From assembly GCA_027486835.1 (NCBI GenBank), contig JAIXOJ010000005.1, positions 1 to 64,000 on the forward strand: a stretch of DNA of 64,000 nt, given 5' to 3'. Source of the DNA: Chitinophagaceae bacterium (GTDB lineage: Bacteria > Bacteroidota > Bacteroidia > Chitinophagales > Chitinophagaceae). Each line of letters opens with the position of its first letter. Positions within the stretch are counted from its first letter, which is position 1. Position numbers and translations under genes: made by a program. The notes under the pieces are model-generated. The model was not told where the DNA came from. It did no database searches and worked only from the letters and a program-made list of their open reading frames with translations. Below, piece after piece: positions 1-9,554 of this stretch.

Positions 1-105
1 AGAAACATCCTTGTTTCTCAAAGAAACATCCTTGTTTCTCAAAGAAACATCCTTGTTTCTCAAAGAAACATCCTTGTTTCTCAAAGAAACATTCTTGTTC
101 CTAAA
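1..105. repeat. 21-bp tandem array with internal inverted repeat (5 copies, may continue left)
   Basis: Copies begin at 1, 22, 43, 64 and 85, an exact 21-bp pitch. The first four are identical; the fifth is degenerate (attcttgttcct). Each unit holds the inverted repeat AGAAACA-TCCT-TGTTTCT followed by CAA. The array touches the left edge, so its true size is unknown. It lies downstream of the dnaE stop codon. The pitch equals two DNA helical turns, so every palindrome faces the same side of the helix. There are no unique spacers, so it is not CRISPR. It resembles the array at 16717-16899 in pitch and palindromic design but not in sequence. Confidence 0.95.
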
Positions 106-227
106 ACCACTTGAAGCCATTTACTTGATTACTTACCGGGTTCACCTAAATATGCTCAGCATTTACCAGACTACTACCACTTAACTATTTCAGCCTTAAC
201 CATTAATATTAAGAGTTACTTTATTTT

Positions 228-3200
228 TTACATCACGCCCACTTGTATTTCCAATTCAGGATTACTCTTTAAGTATCTAGCCAAAGAATCGTTCATGGTA
301 AAGCTTGAATCATTGGAAGATAGGCTAATGCTAATTTGCTCTCTAGGATCAAAGACTTGGAATTTAATCGATGTTTTTCCACCTGCATTTTTTTGGATAT
401 TGGTAGCAATAAAATCCAACAACTCAGGCGTTAACGCATTGGCATTCATTTTCACTTCTAATGACTTAGTGAGTGAAGGCATCACAATTTCCAATAAATT
501 GATGGAGGTTACCTTAAACTCAAATTGACCTCCCTCCTTCCAAGGTTTTTTTAGAAAGCCATTTATGAATAAATTTTTACCAACTTCTAAATAAGGTTTA
601 AACTTTTGGTAATCATCGCCAAATAATGCAAACTCCGCTTTGCCAGTGTAATCTTCCATAGATATGATACCAAATAGCCGGTCTGTTTTGGTTGTTCTAT
701 GCTGTACCGTGGTTACTAATCCAGCAATTTTCATGTTTCTTTCCAAATTGGCTTGAGCTAAAGTGGCACTTTCTCTAATTTCATTAAAGTCATTAATGGC
801 CATTATGCCATAATATTTCAGCTCAAACTGATAATTGTCAAGCGGATGACCACTCATAAACATGCCTGTAACCTCCCTTTCATGATCTAGCTTTACTGTT
901 AAAGCCCATTCTTCACAGGGTGGAATTTTGGGTTCAGGTATTGTCATGGCTGAGGACATTTCGCCAAACAATGAACCTGATGCTTGGCTTCCAACATTAT
1001 TTAGTTGCTGCCCATAAGCGATAATTTTTTCCAATCCATTGAGTCTTTCGCCTTCAACAACATGAAAATATTGTGCCCGATGAAAGTCCGTAAAACAATC
1101 AAACGCACCACTGTAAATCAATGTTTCTAATGATTTTTTATTTACGCTACTACCTGATAACCGCTTACCAAAATCAAAGACAGTGGTAAACATGCCATGC
1201 TTTTGGCGCTCTTTAATTAATGCATCTACTGCTGCATCCCCTGCTCCCTTTAAACCACCTAAACCAAATCGAATTTCCCCTTTGTGGTTCACTGCAAAAC
1301 CTTTCAATGATTCATTAACATCAGGCCCCAATACCTTAATGCCCATGCGCCTACATTCCTCCATAAAGAAAGTAATCTTTTCAATACTACCCGCGTGGTT
1401 AAGTACCGCAGCCATATACTCACTTGGGTAGTGCGCTTTGAGGTAAGCAGTTTGATAAGCAACAAAAGCATAACAAGTACTATGAGATTTATTGAATGCG
1501 TATTGTGCAAATGCCTCCCAATCTTTCCATACTTTCTCTAGCACATCCGCAGGATGCCCTTTTGCTGATGCACCAACAATAAAATCGGTCTTCATTTTAT
1601 TCAGCACCGAGATCTGTTTTTTACCCATTGCTTTACGAAGTACGTCTGCGTTCCCTTTGCTAAATCCAGCTAATTTTTGCGAAAGCAACATTACCTGTTC
1701 TTGGTAAACGGTAATTCCATAAGTCTCTTGTAGATACTCTTCCATGTCTGCTAAATCGTAACTAACCGCCTGTCTTCCATGTTTCCGCTCAATGAAGTCG
1801 GGAATGTAGGCTATAGGTCCTGGACGATAAAGTGCATTCATGGCAATTAAATCGTCAAACTTATCTGGTCGTAATTCTCTCAAATATTTTTGCATGCCCA
1901 CGCTTTCAAATTGGAAAGTGGCATTGGTTTCGCCTTTTTGGTACAATTGAAACGTAGCTTCATCATCTAATGGCACTTCGTCTATCACAATGTCCACTCC
2001 ATGGTTTTGTTTGATAAGTTCCAGTGCTGTTTTAATGATGGATAAAGTTTTCAAACCTAAAAAGTCCATTTTAATAACACCTGCACTTTCAATGGAATTA
2101 CCTTCAATTTGTGTTAACCATAAATCTGTTTCCTTTGATGTAGCTACAGGTATTAATTCAGTGAGGTCTCTAGGTGCTATGATAATTCCTGCTGCATGGA
2201 TACCAGTGTTGCGTACACTACCTTCTAACCTTTCGGCCTCTTGCAAAACCTTGGCCCTTATGTCAACACCAGCATAAATCTCGCGCAACATCCTGGCATT
2301 TTCAATATCCTCAGGGGCTAACCCTTCTTTTTCTTCTAAGCTTTTTTCGCCGTCTTTCTTAGTTAATGGTGCTTTTAGTATTCGCCCAAGGCTTACGCCT
2401 GGTTTATCAGGTACTAATTTAGTTAAGGTTCTACTCTCTGGCAATGGCAAATCCATTACACGAGCCACATCGGCAATACTACTTTTGGCGGCCATTGTAC
2501 CATAGGTAATTATCTGCGCAACTTGTTCTTTACCGTATTTTTTTACCACATAATTGATTACCTCTTGCCTTCCTTCATCATCAAAATCCGTATCAATATC
2601 AGGCATAGATTTTCTATCAGGATTCAAAAAACGCTCAAAGAGTAGGTTATATTTTATCGGATCAATATTGGTAATGCCAATGCAGTAAGCAACAACACTA
2701 CCCGCGGCGGACCCCCGTCCTGGCCCAATGAAAACACCTTTCTGCCTGCCGTGCTTAATAAAATCACTTACAATCAAAAAATAACCTGCAAAGCCCATGA
2801 ACTTAATAGTATTCAACTCAAAATCTATTCGCTCTTGGGTTTCAGCATTTATTGTATGATAGCGCGCTTGCGCCCCCTCAAGGGTGAGATGCTTTAAATA
2901 TTCCCATTGGTTAAGTGTGTCATCCCCATGAACCTTAAACGAGGATGGAATGGGGAAATTAGGTAGTAATATGTCTTTTTTTAAGTTCAAAATCTCAACC
3001 CGATCAACAATTATGTTGGTATTATCAATACTTTGAGGAATGTCATGAAACAATTGCTTCATTTCATCCTGCGATTTAAAGTAAAATTGATCATTTGGAA
3101 ATTTAAATCGTCGATTCTTTATCATAGAGTCGTCGTTCACAAAATCCTCTAAGCCTGGCGTGGATTGCTTTTCACCAGTATTGATACATAGCAAAATATC

Positions 3201-3911
3201 GTGGGCATTGTAATCTGCTTTTTCTGTATAGTGGCTATCATTGGTGGCAATAACTGGTACATTGTACTTCGTTGCATATTCTAACAATCGCGTATTGATA
3301 ATTTCTTGCTCTGGAATTTGATGTCGTTGAATTTCAATGAAATAATCTTCACCAAACAAATCTAACCACCACTTGAATTCGTTTTCCGCGGCCTGTAAGT
3401 TCGATTTTAATATTGCCTGTGGCACATGGGCACCTATGCAGCAGGTTGTTGCAATCAAACCCTCATGATATTTTACAATTAATTCTTTATCAATTCGCGG
3501 GTATTTACTATACAGACCTTCAATAAACCCTAAAGATGTTAGTTTAATCAGATTTTGGTATCCAACTTTGTTTTTTGCTAATAATACCTGATGAAAACGT
3601 ACGTCCTTTTGTTCTTTAGTAAATGACTTAATGTGCCTATCCGCCACAACATAAAATTCACAGCCTACTATAGGTTTTACAATTGGTTCCCGAATTTCCT
3701 TGCCATTATCTGTTTTGCCTATTACCTTGGTATTTTTATCCTCCCAAGCTTCCGCTACGAATTCAAATACACCAAACATATTACCATGATCAGTGATTGC
3801 AACCCCTGGCATGTTACTGTTAATCGCTTTTTTAATCAGACCTTTCACATTTGAAGCACCATCAAGAAGTGAGTACTGTGTGTGAACGTGAAGATGAGAA
3901 AATGTTGACAT
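228..3911 (-). CDS. dnaE: DNA polymerase III subunit alpha
   Basis: Replicative DNA polymerase catalytic subunit, cytoplasmic, about 1,227 residues, a normal length for Bacteroidota DnaE. The N-terminal PHP domain starts with HLHVHTQYSLLDG near residue 6. The polymerase palm carries PDIDTDF near residue 437, whose acidic residues bind the catalytic metals. Later segments match the fingers, a helix-hairpin-helix region and a C-terminal OB-fold (VTTVQHRTTKTDRLFG). No intein or frameshift interrupts the frame. The ATG at 3911 is chosen over the in-frame TTG at 3914 because translation from 3911 gives the standard MSTFSHLHVHT start. The gene is the last one before the repeat array at the left edge and is divergent from nothing visible on that side. 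Confidence 0.97.
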   Translation of the reverse strand: MSTFSHLHVHTQYSLLDGASNVKGLIKKAINSNMPGVAITDHGNMFGVFEFVAEAWEDKNTKVIGKTDNGKEIREPIVKPIVGCEFYVVADRHIKSFTKEQKDVRFHQVLLAKNKVGYQNLIKLTSLGFIEGLYSKYPRIDKELIVKYHEGLIATTCCIGAHVPQAILKSNLQAAENEFKWWLDLFGEDYFIEIQRHQIPEQEIINTRLLEYATKYNVPVIATNDSHYTEKADYNAHDILLCINTGEKQSTPGLEDFVNDDSMIKNRRFKFPNDQFYFKSQDEMKQLFHDIPQSIDNTNIIVDRVEILNLKKDILLPNFPIPSSFKVHGDDTLNQWEYLKHLTLEGAQARYHTINAETQERIDFELNTIKFMGFAGYFLIVSDFIKHGRQKGVFIGPGRGSAAGSVVAYCIGITNIDPIKYNLLFERFLNPDRKSMPDIDTDFDDEGRQEVINYVVKKYGKEQVAQIITYGTMAAKSSIADVARVMDLPLPESRTLTKLVPDKPGVSLGRILKAPLTKKDGEKSLEEKEGLAPEDIENARMLREIYAGVDIRAKVLQEAERLEGSVRNTGIHAAGIIIAPRDLTELIPVATSKETDLWLTQIEGNSIESAGVIKMDFLGLKTLSIIKTALELIKQNHGVDIVIDEVPLDDEATFQLYQKGETNATFQFESVGMQKYLRELRPDKFDDLIAMNALYRPGPIAYIPDFIERKHGRQAVSYDLADMEEYLQETYGITVYQEQVMLLSQKLAGFSKGNADVLRKAMGKKQISVLNKMKTDFIVGASAKGHPADVLEKVWKDWEAFAQYAFNKSHSTCYAFVAYQTAYLKAHYPSEYMAAVLNHAGSIEKITFFMEECRRMGIKVLGPDVNESLKGFAVNHKGEIRFGLGGLKGAGDAAVDALIKERQKHGMFTTVFDFGKRLSGSSVNKKSLETLIYSGAFDCFTDFHRAQYFHVVEGERLNGLEKIIAYGQQLNNVGSQASGSLFGEMSSAMTIPEPKIPPCEEWALTVKLDHEREVTGMFMSGHPLDNYQFELKYYGIMAINDFNEIRESATLAQANLERNMKIAGLVTTVQHRTTKTDRLFGIISMEDYTGKAEFALFGDDYQKFKPYLEVGKNLFINGFLKKPWKEGGQFEFKVTSINLLEIVMPSLTKSLEVKMNANALTPELLDFIATNIQKNAGGKTSIKFQVFDPREQISISLSSNDSSFTMNDSLARYLKSNPELEIQVGVM

Positions 3912-4100
3912 CAATGTATGGTTATGATAATTGAAATAACGTAAAAGGAAGATATTCTGAAATCAGGGTTGCAAAATACAAACGGCTAAATCTATTCAGC
4001 CCATCTATTGCATTAATTAAGAAAATGACTTTACAATAGAAAATTAGTTTTCTAAAAAAGAATCCAGTGAATTTTTTGTTTGATACTTGTTGGTTAAAAT

Positions 4101-4135
4101 AAAAGTTGGTATAAGCTTTAAAACCTCATACCAAC
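4101..4135 (-). terminator. hairpin terminator of the S24 repressor gene
   Basis: Arms GTTGGTAT (4105-4112) and ATACCAAC (4128-4135) form a stem. On the minus strand the stem is followed by TTTTATTTT. It sits 21 bp past the stop codon of the gene at 4156-4911, the usual place for an intrinsic terminator. Confidence 0.6.
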
Positions 4136-4155
4136 CTCCAAATTATTTAACCCTA

Positions 4156-4911
4156 TTAAGCCATTTTTTTCTTTAGATATGAAACTTCGTCTTGTAAACT
4201 TGATACAATACTGGGTAATTGAGACAAGTCCCATCGTACCACTGAGTTAGCTTTCTGAATGATATATACAGCCTTCCAAATTTCGAGGATATCCTCTTGA
4301 CTAACAAGATAAGGTTCGTAGATTGGATTATCGCTGATGAGTGTTAATTTGTTTTTTTGCTTGTTGTTCTTTTGGATTCGCTTATAAACGATACCCTCAT
4401 TTTTTGAAAGTACCACATAGCTACCACTATTTTTTAGATCTTCAATCTTTTCAATTTTTTCACCTACTACTACACTCCCACTTGGTGTTGGTAACATGCT
4501 ATCGCCAACAATTTCAAAAGCTCGGTAGTTTCCTGGGGCTAACATGGGTAGGGTGAATGTATTTAATTCGTCCACAAAATCAGGATCTGCATAACCAGCT
4601 AAATAACCAGCGGCTGCCTTAACCGGTACGAAATGAACCAACGCAACTTCAGCAGAACTTTTTGCATTTCTACGTTGCTCTAAGTAGGAGTTAGTTTTTA
4701 AATTATCTGACAAGTCAGTTAACAACAATTCATCAAGACTTAATTTAAAAAGCTTTGAACTTATTTCTAGTACTTCAAATTTGGGTTCAGCCCTTTCCTC
4801 TTCATATGCACCTAACAACGATCGCTTAATCCCTAGTCTAGTTGCAAATTCATCCTGGGTCCATCCCCTTAACTTTCTAAGATACCTTAAATTTTTACAC
4901 GCAAAATTCAT
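4156..4911 (-). CDS. XRE-type HTH regulator with LexA-like S24 peptidase domain
   Basis: A predicted repressor of 251 residues. Residues 5-60 form an XRE helix-turn-helix (LRKLRGWTQDEFATRLGIKR). The C-terminal half is an S24/LexA-like self-cleaving domain: candidate cleavage Ala-Gly in VKAAAGY near residue 100, nucleophile Ser in GDSM near 138, and general-base Lys in IVYKRI near 176. A short C-terminal heptad-like tail (SSLQDEVSYLKKKMA) may dimerise. The ATG at 4911 is preferred to the upstream in-frame start at 4992 because it begins just before the HTH; the extra 27 residues look unlike a regulator N-terminus. Such proteins (LexA, CI-like) control stress or phage-like genes and cleave themselves on activation; the target genes here are unknown. 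A palindrome at 4973-5010 upstream suggests autoregulation. Confidence 0.85.
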   Translation of the reverse strand: MNFACKNLRYLRKLRGWTQDEFATRLGIKRSLLGAYEEERAEPKFEVLEISSKLFKLSLDELLLTDLSDNLKTNSYLEQRRNAKSSAEVALVHFVPVKAAAGYLAGYADPDFVDELNTFTLPMLAPGNYRAFEIVGDSMLPTPSGSVVVGEKIEKIEDLKNSGSYVVLSKNEGIVYKRIQKNNKQKNKLTLISDNPIYEPYLVSQEDILEIWKAVYIIQKANSVVRWDLSQLPSIVSSLQDEVSYLKKKMA

Positions 4912-4972
4912 TGTAATAAGATTATAGGAGGCAATAGTACTAATATTTTTAGCTATTCCGACAATAAAACTA

Positions 4973-5010
4973 AAAAAGTACGCAAAAAACAATGCTTTTA
5001 CGTACTTTTT
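4973..5010. promoter_or_regulatory. inverted repeat, candidate operator of the S24 regulator
   Basis: AAAAAGTACG at 4973-4982 is mirrored by CGTACTTTTT at 5001-5010, separated by 18 bp. It lies 62 bp upstream of the regulator ATG and just downstream of the mqnE stop, so it is more likely an operator in the regulator promoter than a terminator, though the T-run after the right arm leaves terminator function for a plus-strand transcript possible. Confidence 0.45.
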
Positions 5011-5036
5011 CGTTTAAAAAATTAAAGAATTAACAA

Positions 5037-6212
5037 TTAAATGGTTCTTAATTGCTTGCCGTAATCTTTAATTTCATTGTATAATGTATCTCTTTCTATT
5101 GGTTGACGATTTACCTGTTGAATTAAAGTAACCAATTGTTCAGTTGTTAAACTTGGATTTTGCTCCTCACTCCCTGCCATTGCATAAATCTTTGTGCTAT
5201 CATCAATTGTTCCATCAATATCGTTTACCCCAAAATTTAAAGTTAGTTGAGCATTTTTTCTACCTAACATTGGCCAGTAAGCTTTTACATGCGGAAAATT
5301 ATCCAAATACAGCCTGCTAACTGCATAAACTTTCATGTCTTCTATTGTTGTACTCTCCGGAACATGGCTCATATCATTATCCTTATTTCTAAACTTTAAT
5401 GGGATAAACGTATTAAAACCGTTGGTTACGTCCTGTAATTTCCTCAGTTGTTCCATGTGGTCAATTCTATGTTCGAACGTTTCTATATGACCATATAACA
5501 TGGTTGCGTTACTGTGCATTCCTAATTCATGTGCTGTACGGTGAATAGCTAACCAGCCCTCTGCATCTACTTTATCATCACAAATGACCTTTCGCACTTC
5601 CGGATGAAAAATCTCAGCCCCTCCTCCTGGTAGTGAATCCAATCCCGCTTCGTGTGCCAAGCGTATTCCTTCTTCAATGCTAACTTTTGCCTTCCTAAAC
5701 ATATAATCCAACTCTACCGGTGTAAAGCCTTTTATATGAAGACTCGGTCTATGAGCTTTAATGGCCCTTAAAAGTTCCAAGAAAAAAGCTAAGTTCATTT
5801 TAGGGTGAACTCCTCCTACAATATGAACTTCCGTAACGGGCTTATCGTCATAACTCCTTACAATGTTTAGCATTTGTTCAATACTCAATTCCCATCCTTC
5901 TTCTTTGTGAGCATACAATCTTGAGTACGAACAGAATTTGCAACTAAACACACAAACATTGGTCGGTTCTATATGGAAATTGCGATTAAAATAGGTCTTG
6001 TCACCATGTTTTGATTCCCGTACATAATTCGCAAGTGTACCAAGAAATGCGAGCGACCCTTTTTGAAATAGCAAAACGCCTTCCTCAAAATTGATACGTT
6101 CTCCGTGCAAAATCTTTTCCCCAATTGAACTTAACTGTTTATCTGTAGAACTAGAAATCAATACTTTAATCTGTTCATTCATTTTATTTAGCGTATTCAT
6201 ATTAATATTCAT
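5037..6212 (-). CDS. mqnE: aminofutalosine synthase (radical SAM)
   Basis: Radical SAM enzyme of the futalosine route to menaquinone. It adds the adenosyl radical to a chorismate-derived enolpyruvyl benzoate to make aminofutalosine. The [4Fe-4S] cluster motif CxxxCxxC is visible as C87-VFS-C91-KF-C94. Family-typical segments are IVGGVHP, LPGGGAEIF, MLYGHIET and GVNDIDGTI. Its 391 residues match the family length. MqnC is the closest alternative, but the GHIET and GVNDIDGT segments and the long N-terminus favour MqnE. The start at 6212 is an ATG; a second ATG four codons on is equally possible. No SD-like sequence precedes it. It shares strand with the WbqC-like gene upstream (86-bp gap), but functional coupling is not obvious. 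Other mqn genes are not in the window. Confidence 0.9.
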   Translation of the reverse strand: MNINMNTLNKMNEQIKVLISSSTDKQLSSIGEKILHGERINFEEGVLLFQKGSLAFLGTLANYVRESKHGDKTYFNRNFHIEPTNVCVFSCKFCSYSRLYAHKEEGWELSIEQMLNIVRSYDDKPVTEVHIVGGVHPKMNLAFFLELLRAIKAHRPSLHIKGFTPVELDYMFRKAKVSIEEGIRLAHEAGLDSLPGGGAEIFHPEVRKVICDDKVDAEGWLAIHRTAHELGMHSNATMLYGHIETFEHRIDHMEQLRKLQDVTNGFNTFIPLKFRNKDNDMSHVPESTTIEDMKVYAVSRLYLDNFPHVKAYWPMLGRKNAQLTLNFGVNDIDGTIDDSTKIYAMAGSEEQNPSLTTEQLVTLIQQVNRQPIERDTLYNEIKDYGKQLRTI

Positions 6213-6298
6213 TAACTGTTTAAAAATCTAAAAATTTCCATCCTAAGTATAACCAAACAGTTGATTGCTACCATTGTTTCATTTGTATAAGTAGGGCA

Positions 6299-6913
6299 TC
6301 AACATTTCAGCAAATTACCTGCATTTGGCCCCTCACAAAAAATCAAATCCAATATGCTAACATTTGGCTGAAATCCAATTTTGTCTTGAAATACCTGTTG
6401 GTAACTAACCATTCTTTTTTGATTCAATTGGTAATTTTTAGGCAACCACTTTTGCTTGAAATTTGAGTAATTTTTACCTGCCATAGTGTCACAATTTGTA
6501 TCAACTAATGAAATACTGGTATTTATCTTGAGCGTTTTTAAACACCATTCAAGTATTGACCAATTTTTATCGAACAAGAAAATTTCTTTTTTATTTATCA
6601 ATGTTTCCAAGTCTGATGAGTAAAAATCATAAAAAGGGGCATTGCCATAGCTGCTACGAATGGCCTTCCAATGATGCTTTGGCCAATCTTCTGTATAACA
6701 GATTTTCACGTCCCGAATTAGATGTTTGACATTTCTTCCTCCCTCTATAGGAATTGATAATGTGATTAAACCATTACTACCAACAATGACACATCTGTTG
6801 CGGAAACTCATTTTTTCAAACTGCTCAAATTGATCAATTAAACAATTCTTATTCCTTGATAGAGCTTCGAAGTAGTTAATACACCCAAAGTACTGATTAT
6901 CAACCAAAATCAT
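6299..6913 (-). CDS. WbqC-like family protein
   Basis: A 204-residue protein resembling the WbqC-like family. Members begin with a short strand, then a conserved Q-Y-F/FPC region (here LVDNQYFGCINYFEAL), RNRCVIVGSNG, LSIPIEGGR and WPKHHWKAIRSSYGNAPFYDFY; that last block is the family signature. Members are scattered through O-antigen and other glycan loci and through Bacteroidota core regions, and their biochemical role is uncertain. No signal peptide is visible, so it is probably cytoplasmic. It lies upstream of mqnE on the same strand. No neighbouring glycan biosynthesis gene supports a specific role. Confidence 0.75.
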   Translation of the reverse strand: MILVDNQYFGCINYFEALSRNKNCLIDQFEQFEKMSFRNRCVIVGSNGLITLSIPIEGGRNVKHLIRDVKICYTEDWPKHHWKAIRSSYGNAPFYDFYSSDLETLINKKEIFLFDKNWSILEWCLKTLKINTSISLVDTNCDTMAGKNYSNFKQKWLPKNYQLNQKRMVSYQQVFQDKIGFQPNVSILDLIFCEGPNAGNLLKC

Positions 6914-7206
6914 GATTACTTACAATTAAATTTGTTATCAGAGATAAACATGCAACATTACTTCAAAAAAGAACACTTACTAGACATAAATAACCTAAAT
7001 GAAATGGCACTTAACGTTCTAAATACATTGATTATCAACGGATTAGTAACAACTAAGGAGTACTATTATTATTAGCTAAGTACAGCATCTTATTTTCCTA
7101 ATTCAAAAAAGTTAAAAACTAAACATTTTAGTGCTAGTAAAGTATTGAAAGTAAATAAAAATCGGTTCAATACGCGCTTGTTTCCTATTGTTGCAACAAA
7201 TCAGTT

Positions 7207-7662
7207 ATGCAGATGAAAAAGATTGCGCTATACGCCTTATTCCCTACCCTACTTTTACTTAATGGATGTAGAAGACCACAAGCTTTCGATTATCGTGAAA
7301 TGAAGCATTTGAAATTGGATCAAATAGGAATAAACAAAACCGTTGTGTCTATGAACTTGGTTTATTACAATCCAAACAATTATGGTGTTACCTTGAAAAA
7401 GATTGACTGTGATGTGTATCTCAATCAACATTTGCTAGGCAAGTACCAGCTTGATACTTCTATGCATATTGCCAAAACGTCAGTTTTCGAATTGCCTGTT
7501 GCTGTATCATTTAACATCAAAGAGTTCTTGAAAAATGGGTTTTCTGTACTCCTTAATAAGGAAGCTTTGGTGAGTGTAAAGGGAATTACCCGTGTAGGGA
7601 AATCGGGTCTTTATACCACAATACCGATCAATTATGAAACTAAATACAAAATTCCTTTCTAA
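7207..7662 (+). CDS. LEA14-like (LEA type 2 family) lipoprotein
   Basis: A short predicted lipoprotein of about 150 residues. A signal peptide of about 20 residues ends in the lipobox LLNGC, so Cys would be lipidated and the protein anchored in a membrane. The rest is a single beta-sandwich of the water-stress LEA type 2 kind: LVYYNPNNYGVTLKKIDCDVYL is typical, with an N-P-N motif after the first strand. These proteins are common in Bacteroidota and their role is not firmly known. The ATG at 7213 (MKKIALY) is as good a start as 7207. The gene converges on pgi and the two share a terminator at 7701-7734. Upstream, 6914-7206 is non-coding between divergent genes and should hold both promoters. 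Confidence 0.75.
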   Translation: MQMKKIALYALFPTLLLLNGCRRPQAFDYREMKHLKLDQIGINKTVVSMNLVYYNPNNYGVTLKKIDCDVYLNQHLLGKYQLDTSMHIAKTSVFELPVAVSFNIKEFLKNGFSVLLNKEALVSVKGITRVGKSGLYTTIPINYETKYKIPF

Positions 7663-7700
7663 GCTTCTCGCTTACTATTTTCGGTTTCCAAAGGGCATAA

Positions 7701-7734
7701 AAAAAGCTACAAGAAAGTTTCCTTGTAGCTTTTT
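7701..7734. terminator. bidirectional intrinsic terminator between convergent genes
   Basis: Perfect 13-bp arms AAAAAGCTACAAG (7701-7713) and CTTGTAGCTTTTT (7722-7734) with an 8-bp loop and U-runs in both directions. It lies between the plus-strand lipoprotein gene (stop at 7662) and the minus-strand pgi (stop at 7761) and probably ends both transcripts. Confidence 0.85.
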
Positions 7735-7760
7735 TTATACCTACTAACCAGTTATCAAAA

Positions 7761-9416
7761 TTAACTTCTGAGTTTCTTAAAAGTGTTGATTAAGCCGTTC
7801 GTTGAACTATCGTGGCTGGTTATTTCTTTATTATCCTCTAATTCAGGAAGTATTTTATTAGCTAATTGTTTACCAAGCTCAACCCCCCATTGATCAAAGC
7901 TGAAGATATTCCAAATAACCCCTTGAATGAAGATTTTATGCTCATAAAGAGCGATTAAAGTTCCAAGGGTATGTGGAGTTATCTTTTTTACTAGAATCGA
8001 GTTTGTGGGCTTATTTCCAGCAAAAACTTTGAAAGGCACCAGCTTTTTGTATTCGCTTTCTTGTTTTCCAGCCTTCATAAATTCTATTTTCACTTCATTT
8101 TCGCTCTTTCCGTTCATTAATGCCTCAGTTTGGGCAAAAAAGTTGGATAACAATTTTACATGGTGATCGCCAATAGGATTATGGCTAATGGCTGGTGCAA
8201 TAAAATCGCAAGGAATTACTAAGGTTCCTTGGTGTATCAATTGATAGAATGCGTGTTGACCATTGGTGCCTGGTTCTCCCCAAATGACTGGACCGGTAGC
8301 ATACACGACCCCATTTCCATTTCTGTCCACACTTTTACCATTACTTTCCATATTTCCCTGTTGGAAATAGGCTGCAAATCGATGCAAATATTGATCGTAA
8401 GGGAGAATGGCCTCACTTTGTGCTTTAAAGAAATTGGTGTACCAAATGCCTATTAATGCCATGAGTACTGGAATATTCTTTTCAAAGCTCGCTGTCCTTA
8501 CATGCTCATCTGCTTCATAGGCACCTTTGAGGAGTGACTCAAAATTATCATAGCCGATGGTTAATGCAATTGATAAACCGATGGCACTCCATAGACTGTA
8601 TCTTCCTCCTACCCAATCCCAGAATTCAAACATGTTGGCTTTGTCAATTCCAAACTTGGTAACCTCTGCTTCGTTTGTACTTAGGGCTGCAAAATGTTTA
8701 GCAATATGTGTTTCTTCAATCGCTGATTCCAAAAACCACGCTCTAGCTGTTAACGCATTGGTCATCGTTTCCTGCGTAGTAAAAGTTTTAGAAGCGATGA
8801 GGAAAAGTGTTTCTTCTGGATTCACTTTTTTTAATGTTTCGGCAATATGCGTACCATCTACATTGCTAACAAAATAGGTAGCAATTCCGTCCACCCAATA
8901 AGGTTTTAAAGCTTCCGTTACCATTACTGGTCCTAAATCACTTCCTCCAATACCAATGTTAACGATATACTTAATCGGTTTACCAGTGTACCCTCTCCAA
9001 TCTCCATTATGGATTCGCTGACAAAAAGCCTTCATTTGGTTTTGCACCTTTTTAATCAAAGGCATAATGTCTGCGCCATCTACAAGAATTGCAGTATCAG
9101 AAAAATTACGGAGTGCAGTGTGCAATACACTTCTATGCTCTGTTTCATTGATTTTAAGACCAGCAAACATATCATGCAGTGCTTCCTTCACTTTACAATC
9201 GTCTGCTAACTGTAGCAATAATTGCATTGTTTTTGGATTGATTATATTTTTTGAGTAATCAAAAAATATATCCCCCATTGTGATGGAAAACTTTTGAAAA
9301 CGTAAGGGGTCTTGAGCAAACAAATCGCGCATGTGTTTGCGACTCATTTCGTCCTCATAATGTTTTTTTAGCAGCAACCAAGCTTGGGTGTTGGTAGGAT
9401 TGATTTTTGGTAACAT
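7761..9416 (-). CDS. pgi: glucose-6-phosphate isomerase
   Basis: Cytoplasmic enzyme interconverting glucose 6-phosphate and fructose 6-phosphate. The 551-residue length is normal. Family signatures are visible in order: [19 protein letters not shown] (sugar-phosphate binding), [28 protein letters not shown] (PGI signature 1 region), [15 protein letters not shown] and [18 protein letters not shown], then the C-terminal helix with [11 protein letters not shown] (PGI signature 2). The start at 9416 is the ATG giving [13 protein letters not shown], which matches the family N-terminus. It stands alone, convergent with the lipoprotein gene, and takes the fructose 6-phosphate that the NagB enzyme further right would produce. 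Confidence 0.97.
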   Translation of the reverse strand: MLPKINPTNTQAWLLLKKHYEDEMSRKHMRDLFAQDPLRFQKFSITMGDIFFDYSKNIINPKTMQLLLQLADDCKVKEALHDMFAGLKINETEHRSVLHTALRNFSDTAILVDGADIMPLIKKVQNQMKAFCQRIHNGDWRGYTGKPIKYIVNIGIGGSDLGPVMVTEALKPYWVDGIATYFVSNVDGTHIAETLKKVNPEETLFLIASKTFTTQETMTNALTARAWFLESAIEETHIAKHFAALSTNEAEVTKFGIDKANMFEFWDWVGGRYSLWSAIGLSIALTIGYDNFESLLKGAYEADEHVRTASFEKNIPVLMALIGIWYTNFFKAQSEAILPYDQYLHRFAAYFQQGNMESNGKSVDRNGNGVVYATGPVIWGEPGTNGQHAFYQLIHQGTLVIPCDFIAPAISHNPIGDHHVKLLSNFFAQTEALMNGKSENEVKIEFMKAGKQESEYKKLVPFKVFAGNKPTNSILVKKITPHTLGTLIALYEHKIFIQGVIWNIFSFDQWGVELGKQLANKILPELEDNKEITSHDSSTNGLINTFKKLRS

Positions 9417-9554
9417 AATTCTAATTTAAAATTGATAACCTATTATAATTGTTAGTATAAGCTGTAAATTAAGACTGTAGTTGCGCTCTGAATCTGTATT
9501 TCCAATAATTGAAATGATGTGATTCTATCTTTAATCAAGAACTTTCGGAAATGA

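Noticed and set aside
1-105. CRISPR or terminator cluster
   Set aside because: No unique spacers; identical 21-bp units without T-runs after each hairpin.
228-3911. Intein or split in dnaE
   Set aside because: The frame is continuous, and all expected motifs follow each other without an insertion.
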